A stretch of DNA of 64,000 nucleotides, taken from positions 1,550,001 to 1,614,000 of the forward strand of contig NZ_CP021023.1 of assembly GCF_002117005.1 (NCBI RefSeq), given 5' to 3'. The position numbers were made by a program, and so were the translations under genes. The notes under the pieces are model-generated. The model saw only the letters and a list, made by a program, of their open reading frames with translations, made no database searches and was not told the origin of the DNA. Position 1 is the first letter of the stretch. Each line of letters opens with the position of its first letter. Positions 25,635 to 34,809 of the stretch are shown here, in pieces. The stretch comes from Sedimentisphaera salicampi (GTDB lineage: Bacteria > Planctomycetota > Phycisphaerae > Sedimentisphaerales > Sedimentisphaeraceae).

Positions 25635-25727
25635 TTATTTGCCGGCGTTTTTCCGGCGGGGAAATGCTGCTTCTCGGCTCCTACAGCTTGCCGCCAGCAG
25701 CGAAAATTTAATGAAAGGAAAGCTGAA

Positions 25728-26081
25728 ATGCCACGTACAAGAATAGGCGCTGCAAAAAGGCGCAAAAACAAAAGGATTCTAAAGAGCGTTAAAGGATACA
25801 GAGGCCCTTCAGGTCGTCAGATACGACTTGCAAAGGAGGCCTCGGTTCGTGCAGGAGCAAGGGCAACAACCGACAGAAAGCTCAGGAAACGTGATTTCCG
25901 CAGGCTCTGGATAACACGTATCAGCGCCGCCTGCAAAAACAACGATATCTCATACAGCCATTTCATTAACGGGCTGAAAAAGGCAAACATAAACCTCAAC
26001 AGAAAGATGCTCAGCGAGATAGCTATTGATGATCCGGCAGCTTTCAAGAAGATTGCAGAAGAGGCAAAAGCTGCTCTTTAG
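25728..26081 (+). CDS. rplT: 50S ribosomal protein L20
   Basis: Binds 23S rRNA early in large-subunit assembly. The 117 residues are full length: RTRIGAAKRRKNKRILKSVK with the basic N-terminal tail, RDFRRLWITRISAAC and NGLKKANINLNRKMLSEIAI in the globular part. In other bacteria L20 represses its own operon by binding the leader; I could not show such a site here. It is followed by pheS after 23 bp. Confidence 0.97.
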   Translation: MPRTRIGAAKRRKNKRILKSVKGYRGPSGRQIRLAKEASVRAGARATTDRKLRKRDFRRLWITRISAACKNNDISYSHFINGLKKANINLNRKMLSEIAIDDPAAFKKIAEEAKAAL

Positions 26082-26104
26082 TTAATAAAGCCCAGAGCCA
26101 TTTT

Positions 26105-27097
26105 ATGCTTAAAGATTTTGAAAACACCGGTAAAGAGGCCCTGCAGGAGCTTGAAAAGGTTCAAAGCAGCGAAGCCTTAGAGCAGTACCGAATTAAATAT
26201 CTGGGAAGAAAGGGACTGATTACCAAGCTTCTCAGCAAGATTGGTCAGGTGGCCCCGGAGGACAGGGCAGAGGCCGGCAAGCTTGCAAACAAGATTAAGA
26301 ACGAAGTGAATCAGGCCTTCAAGCATAAGCAGGAGAGCCTCGGCAGCGGTTCGGGCAAGTCCGAGAAGCTTGTTGAAGATGTTACCCTCCCCGGGCTGAA
26401 GCCGGAGGTGGGCAAGCAGCATGTAATCTCGAGCACTGTAAACGAACTTCTGGATATATTCGGAAGAATGGGCTTCGGGATCGCATACGGTCCGGAGGTT
26501 GAAGATGAATGGCACAACTTCATCGCCCTGAATATCCCCGAAGAGCATCCCGCAAGAGACCCCGCTGATAATTTCTATATAGACGACAACACCCTGCTCA
26601 GAAGCCAGACATCCACAATTCAGATCAGGGTTATGGAGTCTCAGAAGCCCCCGATAAGGGTTGTGGCTCCTGGAAGGGTTTATCGGCCGGACACGGTGGA
26701 CGCAACGCATATGTTTATGTTCCACCAGATTGAGGCGCTTGTTGTTGATGAGGGTGTTTCAATGATAGACCTCAAAACAACTGTCGATCAGTTTGTACGC
26801 ACGTTTTTCGGCGAGGATACCGAATGGCGCTTCAGACCGAGTTTTTTCCCATTCACTGAGCCAAGCGCTGAGATAGACCTTCTTTTCCACAACAAAGACG
26901 GCTCGGAGCAGTGGATTGAGATCGGCGGCTGCGGGATGGTAGATCCAAACGTGTTTGATTCTGTCGGTATAGACAGCGAGAAATATACGGGCTGGGCTTT
27001 CGGTTTGGGCATCGAGAGGCTCGCAATGCGGAAGTTCGGGATTTACGATATAAGACTGCTCTACGAAAACGACCTTCGTTTTCTTGATCAGTTTTGA
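26105..27097 (+). CDS. pheS: Phenylalanine--tRNA ligase alpha subunit
   Basis: Catalytic subunit of the class II phenylalanyl-tRNA synthetase. The N-terminal coiled coil (about residues 1-85) holds tRNA. The catalytic domain contains motif 2 (HMFMFHQIEALVVDEGVSM and WRFRPSFFPFTEPSAEIDL) and motif 3 (GWAFGLGIERLAM). At 330 residues it is complete. pheT does not follow: the next gene is csrA, so the beta subunit must be elsewhere, which departs from the usual pheST pair. Confidence 0.97.
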   Translation: MLKDFENTGKEALQELEKVQSSEALEQYRIKYLGRKGLITKLLSKIGQVAPEDRAEAGKLANKIKNEVNQAFKHKQESLGSGSGKSEKLVEDVTLPGLKPEVGKQHVISSTVNELLDIFGRMGFGIAYGPEVEDEWHNFIALNIPEEHPARDPADNFYIDDNTLLRSQTSTIQIRVMESQKPPIRVVAPGRVYRPDTVDATHMFMFHQIEALVVDEGVSMIDLKTTVDQFVRTFFGEDTEWRFRPSFFPFTEPSAEIDLLFHNKDGSEQWIEIGGCGMVDPNVFDSVGIDSEKYTGWAFGLGIERLAMRKFGIYDIRLLYENDLRFLDQF

Positions 27098-27168
27098 TTT
27101 TACAAGGCTTGAGGCGGCCTGATTTTATCGGATATGAATAAAAAAGTTATTTAGTTTAAATAATTTCT

Positions 27169-27196
27169 TTGTTCTCATTAACCGATAGTTTATAAT
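27169..27196 (+). promoter_or_regulatory. Probable promoter for csrA
   Basis: TTGTTC (27169-27174), 16 bp, TATAAT (27191-27196), 44 bp before the csrA ATG. Confidence 0.5.
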
Positions 27197-27240
27197 GCTT
27201 GCAACTTAAAGTATAATATTACGGTGAACGGAGTCCCCGG

Positions 27241-27420
27241 ATGCTGGTTTTGAGCAGACAAAAAGATGAATCTATAGTTATCGGCGACAATGTGGTAATA
27301 AAAGTTGTTGATGTTAAGGGCGGCAAGGTGAAGCTGGGAGTTCAGGCCCCAAAGGATGTTTCTGTGCACAGACAGGAAGTGTACGACAGCATACACGAGA
27401 AAGATTCAGAAAAGCAGTAA
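27241..27420 (+). CDS. csrA: Carbon storage regulator CsrA
   Basis: Small dimeric RNA-binding protein that blocks ribosome binding at GGA motifs. The 59 residues read [20 protein letters not shown], then [20 protein letters not shown] and the VHRQEVYD segment that carries the RNA-binding arginine. All hallmarks of the family are present. GGAG stands just before the start. It sits alone between pheS and rny, with a long untranslated stretch after it. Confidence 0.95.
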   Translation: MLVLSRQKDESIVIGDNVVIKVVDVKGGKVKLGVQAPKDVSVHRQEVYDSIHEKDSEKQ

Positions 27421-27835
27421 TCGCTGTTTCTCTCGATAAAAACGATTTTTTCACACTTCGCTTAACTTTCTGAAAGAAAATCAAAACATTTTACTTGATT
27501 TTTCCATTCCTCAAATTTATTATCTAACCGTTTCCCTTTGTTGGGAAACAGTTTACATAAATTTAATAAGTGTAATAGCATTCAGACCTTGTGGTGGTCT
27601 GTAATAATAGTTGAAATCAAAAGTAGGCAGAAAATTTGTATCTACAGGAACTAAATATTGAATAACTGTTCAAATATACGTTTTTCATCCTTCTATTTGA
27701 AGCCTTTCCGCAGGCCTTAGTGCCGCTGTGCGCGGAATTGTGTTCTCAATAGGCCCTGCGGGTCTATTATACTTTTCACCACGCCGGATTGTCTATTGCA
27801 CTTTTGAGTGATTTTCAATTGAAAGGTAATCTGGT
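27421..27835. other. Intergenic between csrA and rny with two hairpins
   Basis: GTTTCCC (27530-27536) pairs with GGGAAAC (27543-27549), and CAGACC (27583-27588) with GGTCTG (27596-27601). The remainder is AT-rich and leads to rny, with TATTAT near 27768 as a possible -10 element. No gene is seen. The hairpins could belong to a long rny leader or to a small RNA. Confidence 0.4.
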
Positions 27836-29410
27836 ATGTTAATAAATATATTAGCAGTCTCGCCAATATTAGTTGGCGGCGGCGCTGCAGTTGTTTCGGC
27901 AATTGCAACTTTTGCCGTAATTCATTCGATCGCTGTTGCAAAACAGCAGACTTTAAAGCATAAATTAGACAGACAAACCGAAGAAGCAAAAAAAGAAGCT
28001 GAAGAAATCCTTAAAACTGCAAGAATCGATGCCTCCTCCGAATTTATGAAAAGGCGGGAGGAATTCGATAAGGAATGCAATCAGGTTCGAAAAGAACTGC
28101 GTGATCAGGAAAAAAGGCTCAGCAAAAGAGAAGATGCAAACCAAAGACAGACTGAGCTCTTTGCCGAGAAGGAAAAAGAGATAGCAGTTTCCCAAAACGA
28201 GATTCAGGAAAGGCAGAAACGACTTTCCGCAAGGGAATCAGCCCTCACAGACATTATTGCCGAGCAGAAGAAGGTGCTTCTTCAGATTACGGGGATGAAT
28301 GTTCAGGAGGCGAAAGAGCTGCTCCTGCAAAGGCTCGAAGATGAGTGCGAACACGATATGAATGTTGTGATACGCAAGAAGGTTGAGGAAGCAAACGAAA
28401 CTGCTGAAAGAAAAAGCAGGGAGATTATCAGCTCCGCTATCCAGAGATTTTCTGCTGAGCAGTGCTGCGAATCCACTGTATCCACTGTTGACATCCCCAA
28501 CGATGATATGAAAGGCCGTATTATCGGAAGAGAAGGCCGGAATATCAGGGCATTCGAAAAGGCTACCGGCGTGGATGTGATCGTTGATGACACCCCGGGG
28601 GTTATTGTAGTAAGCGGTTTTGATCCGGTTCGCAGGGAAGTGGCAAGGCTCACAATGGAGCGGCTCATCCAGGACGGCAGGATCCATCCTACCCATATTG
28701 AAGGGCTCGTTGAGCAGACGAGGAAGGACGTTGATCAGCGTATGCTCCAGATAGGCAAGGAAACAGCCACAGAGCTGGATGTTCGCGGGCTTTCGAACAA
28801 AGTGCTCGGAAAGATCGGCGTTTTGAAGTTCCGCTCAAGCTACGGCCAGAACGCCCTTCAGCACAGTATCGAGGTGGCGTATTTGTCTCAGGTGATGGCT
28901 GATGAGCTCGGGCTTGATGGAAGTATGGCAAGGCGGGCAGGCTTCCTGCACGATATCGGCAAGGCCATAGACCACGAACACGATGGCGGCCATCCGGCAA
29001 TAGGTGCTGAATTCCTGCGGAAATTCAACGAGAGCCCCGTGGTTCTCAATGCAGTAGCGGGACACCACGGAGATATCGCTCCGGACAATCCATACACGCC
29101 TCTTGTAGCTGCGGCAGACGCCATAAGCGCCTCAAGGCCCGGTGCAAGACGCGAAACCCTCGAACGCTATATCAAGCGTTTGCGTTCGCTCGAGGAGATT
29201 GGAAACAGCTTCAAGGGCGTTTCAATCACCTATGCGATTCAGGCAGGCAGAGAGATTAGGGTAATTGTTAATGCCGACGAGATTGATGATAATTCCGCTG
29301 AGAAGATCGCACGAGATATAGCAAATAAGATCGAAAACGAAATGACCTACCCGGGAGAGATTAAAGTTACACTCCTGCGTGAGGTTAGATGCGTGGAATT
29401 CGCTAAATAA
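27836..29410 (+). CDS. rny: Ribonuclease Y
   Basis: Membrane-anchored endoribonuclease that starts mRNA decay. An N-terminal transmembrane helix (about residues 2-30) is followed by a long charged coiled coil (about 40-195). Next is a KH RNA-binding domain (DDMKGRIIGREGRNIRAFEK). The HD domain has FLHDIGKAIDHEHDGGHPAI, then VAGHHGDI, then AADAISASRPGARRETLERY, giving the metal-binding His and Asp residues. The 524-residue length is standard. The ATG has GAAAGGTAA upstream. Confidence 0.97.
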   Translation: MLINILAVSPILVGGGAAVVSAIATFAVIHSIAVAKQQTLKHKLDRQTEEAKKEAEEILKTARIDASSEFMKRREEFDKECNQVRKELRDQEKRLSKREDANQRQTELFAEKEKEIAVSQNEIQERQKRLSARESALTDIIAEQKKVLLQITGMNVQEAKELLLQRLEDECEHDMNVVIRKKVEEANETAERKSREIISSAIQRFSAEQCCESTVSTVDIPNDDMKGRIIGREGRNIRAFEKATGVDVIVDDTPGVIVVSGFDPVRREVARLTMERLIQDGRIHPTHIEGLVEQTRKDVDQRMLQIGKETATELDVRGLSNKVLGKIGVLKFRSSYGQNALQHSIEVAYLSQVMADELGLDGSMARRAGFLHDIGKAIDHEHDGGHPAIGAEFLRKFNESPVVLNAVAGHHGDIAPDNPYTPLVAAADAISASRPGARRETLERYIKRLRSLEEIGNSFKGVSITYAIQAGREIRVIVNADEIDDNSAEKIARDIANKIENEMTYPGEIKVTLLREVRCVEFAK

Positions 29411-29563
29411 AACGCAGATAATTAAGCATTCGCAGTGCAGGGGCGGGCTTGGGCGTTCGCCCCAAACTGCGATACTGCTCTAATATAATCCACTGATTAC
29501 ACAGAGAATTTTCAGCCGCTAATCCCCGCTAATTTTTCACTAATAATTTTGCCACAAGCCACA
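29411..29563. other. Intergenic with GC stem and dispersed repeat, copy 2
   Basis: A GGGGCG...CGCCCC stem (about 29440-29463) without T-run follows rny. The segment 29510-29556 is the inverted partner of the repeat at 13934. It stops just before the duplicated sulfatase segment begins. Confidence 0.45.
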
Positions 29564-29705
29564 AAAAATTGTCGCGCAACCGGGATATTTGCGTTCTGCT
29601 TCTGATACGAAACCATAAATTTCAACACAAAAAAAAATATTTATGTAATTTTTGCCTTTCAGAGATACTATTAGTAACAAGATTAAATAATTCTAAGAGG
29701 TGATT

Positions 29706-31094
29706 ATGAATAGACGGAATTTTTTGAAGGCGGCCGGCTGCTTTCTCGCCGCTTCAGGAGGCCGAGTTTTTGCGGGCAAAAGTGAAAAGCCTAATATAGT
29801 TTTTATCCTGGCAGATGATCTTGGCTATGGAGATGTGGGCTTTAACGGCCAGAGCAGGATCAAAACACCTAATATTGACAATATAGCAAAGCAAGGCGCG
29901 GTTTTTACAAATCATTACTCCGGCTCCACGGTATGCGGCCCTTCGCGCTGCTGCCTGATGACCGGCAAGCATACAGGGCATGCCTCAGTTCGCGGGAATC
30001 CCCGCTGGACTTCAGACGGAAAGCCTGTTGATATCAGAAAAGAGGAGCCTACAGTTGCAGAGGAGCTCAAGCGTGCCGGCTACAACACCTGCGCAATCGG
30101 CAAATGGGGGCTTGCTGAAAACTTAAGCCACGCAATGCCCACTAAAAAGGGATTTGATGAGTTTTTCGGATTTATGAGGCACGGCCCCGCCCATCATTAC
30201 TACCCCGAAAAGGTTTGGCGCAATGAACATCAGGTAAGCCTGCCGAATAAGACAAAGGAGAAAGAAGGGCTTTATGTACACGATTTGTTCACGCAAGAGG
30301 CCTTCAAGTACATAAGCAAGCAGGACAAAAACAATCCGTTCTTCCTGTATCTTGCATATACCATACCTCATTACGAGCTTACAGTGCCCGAAGATTCAAA
30401 AGAGCCTTACCAGAAACTCGGCTGGAAAAAACGCCCTATGAAACAGGGGCATTACTACCACGATAAAGAAGGCCATACTACTTATGCCGGTATGGTTTCA
30501 AGGATGGACAGGGATATTGGCTCTCTGATGGAGCTTCTAAAGAAGAAGGGGCTTGATAAAAATACGCTCGTTATTTTCACAAGCGATAACGGCCACCACT
30601 ACGACAAGGGCTTTTTCGACAGCAATGGGGTGTATCGCGGCAAAAAACGAGACCTCTACGAGGGCGGTATCCATATTCCGTTTGCAGCACGCTGGCCGGA
30701 AATGATAAGGCCGGGAACAAAGTCTTCGCATATATCAGCGTTTTGGGATTTCCTTCCAACTGCCTGCGATATTGCGGGGATCGAGCCCAAGGCTCAAACC
30801 GACGGAATCTCATATTTTCAGGCCTTGAAGGGCAATACAAGAGCTCAGCTTAGTCATAACTGCCTGTATTGGGAATTTAATGAGCGGCAGGGGCCTGTTC
30901 AGGCGGTGCGTAAGGATAAATGGAAGGCGGTTCGTTATAAGGGCAAGCCCATTGAGCTTTATGATTTAAGCAAAGACCCGGGCGAGAATAATGATATCTC
31001 CGCTGAATACCCTGAAAAGGCAAAGCAAATGGTAAAACTTATGGAATCCAGCAGGACAAAAGACCCGAATTTCCCCTTTAAAAAACTCCGCTGA
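29706..31094 (+). CDS. Sulfatase 1, Tat-exported, left copy
   Basis: Formylglycine-dependent sulfatase (S1 type) that should remove sulfate esters from polysaccharides outside the cytoplasm. ATG 29706 follows AGAGGTG; a GTG at 29700 lies inside that site. The N-terminus MNRRNFLKAAGCFLAASGG is a Tat signal. KPNIVFILADDLGYGDVG supplies the metal-binding Asp pair, and VCGPSRCCLMTG is the signature in which Cys77 becomes formylglycine. DNGHHYDKG and the C-terminal sulfatase sub-domain follow, 462 residues in all. The maturing enzyme is not in the window. The right copy at 33321 encodes the same protein. Confidence 0.93.
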   Translation: MNRRNFLKAAGCFLAASGGRVFAGKSEKPNIVFILADDLGYGDVGFNGQSRIKTPNIDNIAKQGAVFTNHYSGSTVCGPSRCCLMTGKHTGHASVRGNPRWTSDGKPVDIRKEEPTVAEELKRAGYNTCAIGKWGLAENLSHAMPTKKGFDEFFGFMRHGPAHHYYPEKVWRNEHQVSLPNKTKEKEGLYVHDLFTQEAFKYISKQDKNNPFFLYLAYTIPHYELTVPEDSKEPYQKLGWKKRPMKQGHYYHDKEGHTTYAGMVSRMDRDIGSLMELLKKKGLDKNTLVIFTSDNGHHYDKGFFDSNGVYRGKKRDLYEGGIHIPFAARWPEMIRPGTKSSHISAFWDFLPTACDIAGIEPKAQTDGISYFQALKGNTRAQLSHNCLYWEFNERQGPVQAVRKDKWKAVRYKGKPIELYDLSKDPGENNDISAEYPEKAKQMVKLMESSRTKDPNFPFKKLR

Positions 31095-31155
31095 GGATTT
31101 TAGTAAATAACAATTAGCGCAGCAAAGCGTTGCGCTTTAAAGGGGATTAAAATCC
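31095..31155 (+). other. Nested stem-loop between sulfatase genes, left copy
   Basis: GGATTTTA (31095-31102) pairs with TAAAATCC (31148-31155), and inside it AGCGCA pairs with TGCGCT. It lies directly after the sulfatase 1 stop with no T-run, so it may stabilise or process the mRNA rather than end it. Confidence 0.55.
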
Positions 31156-31194
31156 AAGGAAATGCCGGCTCAACTAAATAAAGGAGCAATAATA

Positions 31195-31311
31195 ATGAAA
31201 CGCAGGAATTTTTTAAAGGCAGGTGCATTAGGTATTGTGGCGTCGCTTGTGCCCGGCTATGCTGAAAACGCAATTAAAAGCCCCGCTAAAAAACCAAACA
31301 TCATCTCCTGA
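31195..31311 (+). pseudogene. Sulfatase 2 stub cut by the IS
   Basis: Starts as the intact gene at 34810 does (MKRRNFLKAGALGIVASLVP, AAAGGAG upstream). At 31307 it enters the IS and stops at TGA 31309-31311. Only a 38-residue peptide, the Tat signal plus the first residues of the fold, could be made. It is a by-product of the duplication. Confidence 0.93.
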
Positions 31312-31409
31312 CTTCGGCGGTAAATTTTCATAAGTGCCTGTCAATAAAGGACTCGATTTTTTGCGCAGGCACTACAACCCTGTTTTTTTGAGTTTTTTCA
31401 GGGTCTGTG

Positions 31410-33032
31410 TTACATCTTATAGGGTGTGGTATCTGCGCTCAGATTAACTGTTTTGTAGAGTTTCCTTGCGTCCTCGTTAATCTTTGATGGCAGCACATAT
31501 TTGCATTCGCTTTTCTTATCCCAGAGGATGCTAAGCTGCACGTGGTTTAGCGCATTTACCATTCTTGCCACAGACATCGCCTCGAATCTTAGCCTAACCC
31601 TGTATGCCAGATTCCTCGCGCAGGTTAGAGCGATAAAGCATATCAGTATATGGGCTTTGATTCGTTTCGGTGTCCAGTGATATATCGGCCGTATCTTCAG
31701 CTCGTGCTTGCTGATCCTGAAGCACTCCTCAATTAGCCAGAGCTGCTTGTAATGCTCTACTACTGCCGAATCATCCATATCCTTAACATTCGTTATAACG
31801 CCGTGAAGGCCATCAAATTTCGCTGCCTGAGCATATTTCTCTTCATTTATCTCGCAGTTTACCTCGCCGGTAACTCGCATAAATTTCTTGTAGCCGTAGT
31901 TGCTTATAAGGGATTTGGGGTTACTGCTCTTTTCAAGCTTCTCACGAAGTTTTCTTATAGCTTCGTCCCTGTCGTGTTTATTCTTTTTGGCGAGCTTGTC
32001 GCTGTAGGTAACAATTAGCCTTCTGTTCTTGCCGTAATCAAAGCTTCTGAGAGGAGCAACGGATTCTGTAATCTTTGCTTTCCATTGATCAGTGAGGCTT
32101 TTTAGCCTCGCTGCTACGATATATTCCACTTTCTGCTCTTCAAGGTAATCCAGATTAGCCTTGCTCAGCATTGCGCTGTCTGCGGTAAATATAACACGCT
32201 TGAGGTTGTATTTCTCTTTGATCTTAGGAATAACAGTGTGCAGAGTATGCCCTTCATACTGATTGCCGGGGAACACCTCATAACCAACTGGAAGCCCCTC
32301 TGATGTTGAGAGAAGGCCAAGCACAACCTGCGGCTGATTGAACTTCATATCCTTGCTGTAGCCGTTCTTTTTGAGCTCATCTTCTGTAAATGATTCAAAA
32401 TAGAGGGTGGTGCAGTCGTAAAACAGAAGGTTTATCTCTTCGCCTAAAAGCCCTTTAGCAGCCTTGTGAGCGTGGTTTTGAGCCTTGCTGATAATATCAT
32501 CTGTGATGTTGTCCATCATCCTGTAAACGCTGTCAAGAGAGAGACTGATGCCGAAGTCTTTAGATAGATCCTGAACACTGCCTCGCTTACTGACCGGATT
32601 TGCAAGCCTTGCCATGGTAATGTGGCGAAGGTTTCTGCGAGCAGCCTCTTTGCGTTTATCAAAAAGATTGTTAAATCCGAGCTCGTCATAGATGCTTCCG
32701 AACACCTCATGGATGCCGGTGGTGATGCGTGCCTGCTCCTTAATATCCTTCAGATTTACGTTTATAGGCTCATCATCGATCTTTTTGCGGGCTTCTATAG
32801 CAGCCTCTGCAAGCTGCTCAGGCTTGAAAAGTGCCGGCGTTATCTCCGCCTCAAGTTTAGCCTTCTCGAATTCGGCGAGATCTTTGAGACGGGTAACATC
32901 CTCTTCTGTGAAGGCAGTGCCCATATGACGTACTATACGCTGGCGAGGCTGATTCTTCTCGTTGCGATAGCTCGCAACAATCTGAACAGATCTCTTTGGG
33001 CTGTTTTTTGATTTTTTTACTCGTATAAACAT
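31410..33032 (-). CDS. IS1634-family transposase
   Basis: A DDE transposase of 540 residues. The N-terminal basic region (MFIRVKKSKNSPKRSVQIV) should bind the ends. The catalytic domain has LLFYDCTTLYFES with the first Asp, VIFTADSAML with the second, and YKQLWLIEECFRISKHELK, the Y-R-E-K type motif with the Glu, followed by a hydrophobic stretch. I chose ATG 33032; GTG 33038 is also possible. A perfect-consensus promoter (TTGACA, 16 bp, TATAAT; 33041-33068) lies within the element. No frameshift or stop is present, so the copy could be active. Confidence 0.93.
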   Translation of the reverse strand: MFIRVKKSKNSPKRSVQIVASYRNEKNQPRQRIVRHMGTAFTEEDVTRLKDLAEFEKAKLEAEITPALFKPEQLAEAAIEARKKIDDEPINVNLKDIKEQARITTGIHEVFGSIYDELGFNNLFDKRKEAARRNLRHITMARLANPVSKRGSVQDLSKDFGISLSLDSVYRMMDNITDDIISKAQNHAHKAAKGLLGEEINLLFYDCTTLYFESFTEDELKKNGYSKDMKFNQPQVVLGLLSTSEGLPVGYEVFPGNQYEGHTLHTVIPKIKEKYNLKRVIFTADSAMLSKANLDYLEEQKVEYIVAARLKSLTDQWKAKITESVAPLRSFDYGKNRRLIVTYSDKLAKKNKHDRDEAIRKLREKLEKSSNPKSLISNYGYKKFMRVTGEVNCEINEEKYAQAAKFDGLHGVITNVKDMDDSAVVEHYKQLWLIEECFRISKHELKIRPIYHWTPKRIKAHILICFIALTCARNLAYRVRLRFEAMSVARMVNALNHVQLSILWDKKSECKYVLPSKINEDARKLYKTVNLSADTTPYKM

Positions 33033-33040
33033 AAACACAG

Positions 33041-33068
33041 ATTATACGAAATAAAAATATTATGTCAA
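33041..33068 (-). promoter_or_regulatory. Transposase promoter inside the IS
   Basis: On the minus strand TTGACA (33063-33068), 16 bp, TATAAT (33041-33046). The same promoter is at 1185-1212 in copy 1. Confidence 0.75.
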
Positions 33069-33320
33069 TATAAAAATAAAATTAGGCACTACAAGGAAGC
33101 CAGCCCAAAACACCACCCGTAACAGCCTCAAAACGCACTTTTCGATGAGTTTTCCGCAATACAACCGCCGAAGTCAGGAAAAATTGTCGCGCAACCGGGA
33201 TATTTGCGTTCTGCTTCTGATACGAAACCATAAATTTCAACACAAAAAAAAATATTTATGTAATTTTTGCCTTTCAGAGATACTATTAGTAACAAGATTA
33301 AATAATTCTAAGAGGTGATT

Positions 33321-34709
33321 ATGAATAGACGGAATTTTTTGAAGGCGGCCGGCTGCTTTCTCGCCGCTTCAGGAGGCCGAGTTTTTGCGGGCAAAAGTGA
33401 AAAGCCTAATATAGTTTTTATCCTGGCAGATGATCTTGGCTATGGAGATGTGGGCTTTAACGGCCAGAGCAGGATCAAAACACCTAATATTGACAATATA
33501 GCAAAGCAAGGCGCGGTTTTTACAAATCATTACTCCGGCTCCACGGTATGCGGCCCTTCGCGCTGCTGCCTGATGACCGGCAAGCATACAGGGCATGCCT
33601 CAGTTCGCGGGAATCCCCGCTGGACTTCAGACGGAAAGCCTGTTGATATCAGAAAAGAGGAGCCTACAGTTGCAGAGGAGCTCAAGCGTGCCGGCTACAA
33701 CACCTGCGCAATCGGCAAATGGGGGCTTGCTGAAAACTTAAGCCACGCAATGCCCACTAAAAAGGGATTTGATGAGTTTTTCGGATTTATGAGGCACGGC
33801 CCCGCCCATCATTACTACCCCGAAAAGGTTTGGCGCAATGAACATCAGGTAAGCCTGCCGAATAAGACAAAGGAGAAAGAAGGGCTTTATGTACACGATT
33901 TGTTCACGCAAGAGGCCTTCAAGTACATAAGCAAGCAGGACAAAAACAATCCGTTCTTCCTGTATCTTGCATATACCATACCTCATTACGAGCTTACAGT
34001 GCCCGAAGATTCAAAAGAGCCTTACCAGAAACTCGGCTGGAAAAAACGCCCTATGAAACAGGGGCATTACTACCACGATAAAGAAGGCCATACTACTTAT
34101 GCCGGTATGGTTTCAAGGATGGACAGGGATATTGGCTCTCTGATGGAGCTTCTAAAGAAGAAGGGGCTTGATAAAAATACGCTCGTTATTTTCACAAGCG
34201 ATAACGGCCACCACTACGACAAGGGCTTTTTCGACAGCAATGGGGTGTATCGCGGCAAAAAACGAGACCTCTACGAGGGCGGTATCCATATTCCGTTTGC
34301 AGCACGCTGGCCGGAAATGATAAGGCCGGGAACAAAGTCTTCGCATATATCAGCGTTTTGGGATTTCCTTCCAACTGCCTGCGATATTGCGGGGATCGAG
34401 CCCAAGGCTCAAACCGACGGAATCTCATATTTTCAGGCCTTGAAGGGCAATACAAGAGCTCAGCTTAGTCATAACTGCCTGTATTGGGAATTTAATGAGC
34501 GGCAGGGGCCTGTTCAGGCGGTGCGTAAGGATAAATGGAAGGCGGTTCGTTATAAGGGCAAGCCCATTGAGCTTTATGATTTAAGCAAAGACCCGGGCGA
34601 GAATAATGATATCTCCGCTGAATACCCTGAAAAGGCAAAGCAAATGGTAAAACTTATGGAATCCAGCAGGACAAAAGACCCGAATTTCCCCTTTAAAAAA
34701 CTCCGCTGA
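33321..34709 (+). CDS. Sulfatase 1, Tat-exported, right copy
   Basis: Same 462-residue product as the gene at 29706, with no amino-acid change found. The formylglycine cysteine is in VCGPSRCCLMTG at residue 77. Its upstream sequence (33179-33320) is also identical to that of the left copy, so both should share regulation and the gene dose is doubled. Unlike the left copy it is followed by the intact sulfatase 2, 101 bp downstream on the same strand, and the pair probably forms the functional operon. Start choice is ATG 33321, as in the left copy. Confidence 0.93.
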   Translation: MNRRNFLKAAGCFLAASGGRVFAGKSEKPNIVFILADDLGYGDVGFNGQSRIKTPNIDNIAKQGAVFTNHYSGSTVCGPSRCCLMTGKHTGHASVRGNPRWTSDGKPVDIRKEEPTVAEELKRAGYNTCAIGKWGLAENLSHAMPTKKGFDEFFGFMRHGPAHHYYPEKVWRNEHQVSLPNKTKEKEGLYVHDLFTQEAFKYISKQDKNNPFFLYLAYTIPHYELTVPEDSKEPYQKLGWKKRPMKQGHYYHDKEGHTTYAGMVSRMDRDIGSLMELLKKKGLDKNTLVIFTSDNGHHYDKGFFDSNGVYRGKKRDLYEGGIHIPFAARWPEMIRPGTKSSHISAFWDFLPTACDIAGIEPKAQTDGISYFQALKGNTRAQLSHNCLYWEFNERQGPVQAVRKDKWKAVRYKGKPIELYDLSKDPGENNDISAEYPEKAKQMVKLMESSRTKDPNFPFKKLR

Positions 34710-34770
34710 GGATTTTAGTAAATAACAATTAGCGCAGCAAAGCGTTGCGCTTTAAAGGGGATTAAAATCC
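34710..34770 (+). other. Nested stem-loop between sulfatase genes, right copy
   Basis: Same structure as at 31095-31155: outer GGATTTTA/TAAAATCC and inner AGCGCA/TGCGCT. Here it lies between two intact sulfatase genes, where it could tune the expression of the second. Confidence 0.55.
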
Positions 34771-34809
34771 AAGGAAATGCCGGCTCAACTAAATAAAGGA
34801 GCAATAATA

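Larger units (their letters stand above)
29564..31306. repeat. 1,743-bp direct repeat, left copy
   Basis: Identical, as far as I can compare, to 33179-34921 (constant offset 3,615). It carries the promoter region and all of sulfatase 1, the stem-loop after it, and the first 112 bp of sulfatase 2. It ends exactly where the IS begins. Confidence 0.95.
31307..33178 (-). mobile_element. IS1634-like insertion sequence, copy 2, complete
   Basis: 1,872 bp bounded by a 15-bp terminal inverted repeat: CCTGACTTCGGCGGT at 31307-31321 and its complement at 33164-33178. One intact transposase gene and an internal promoter are present. There is no short target duplication: the left flank is ...CATCATCT and the right flank AAAAATTGTC. 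Instead the element sits between the two 1,743-bp direct repeats. Confidence 0.95.

Noticed and set aside
1-33178. Composite transposon formed by the two IS copies
   Set aside because: They are over 30 kb apart with core metabolism and ribosomal genes between them; copy 2 is explained by the local duplication.
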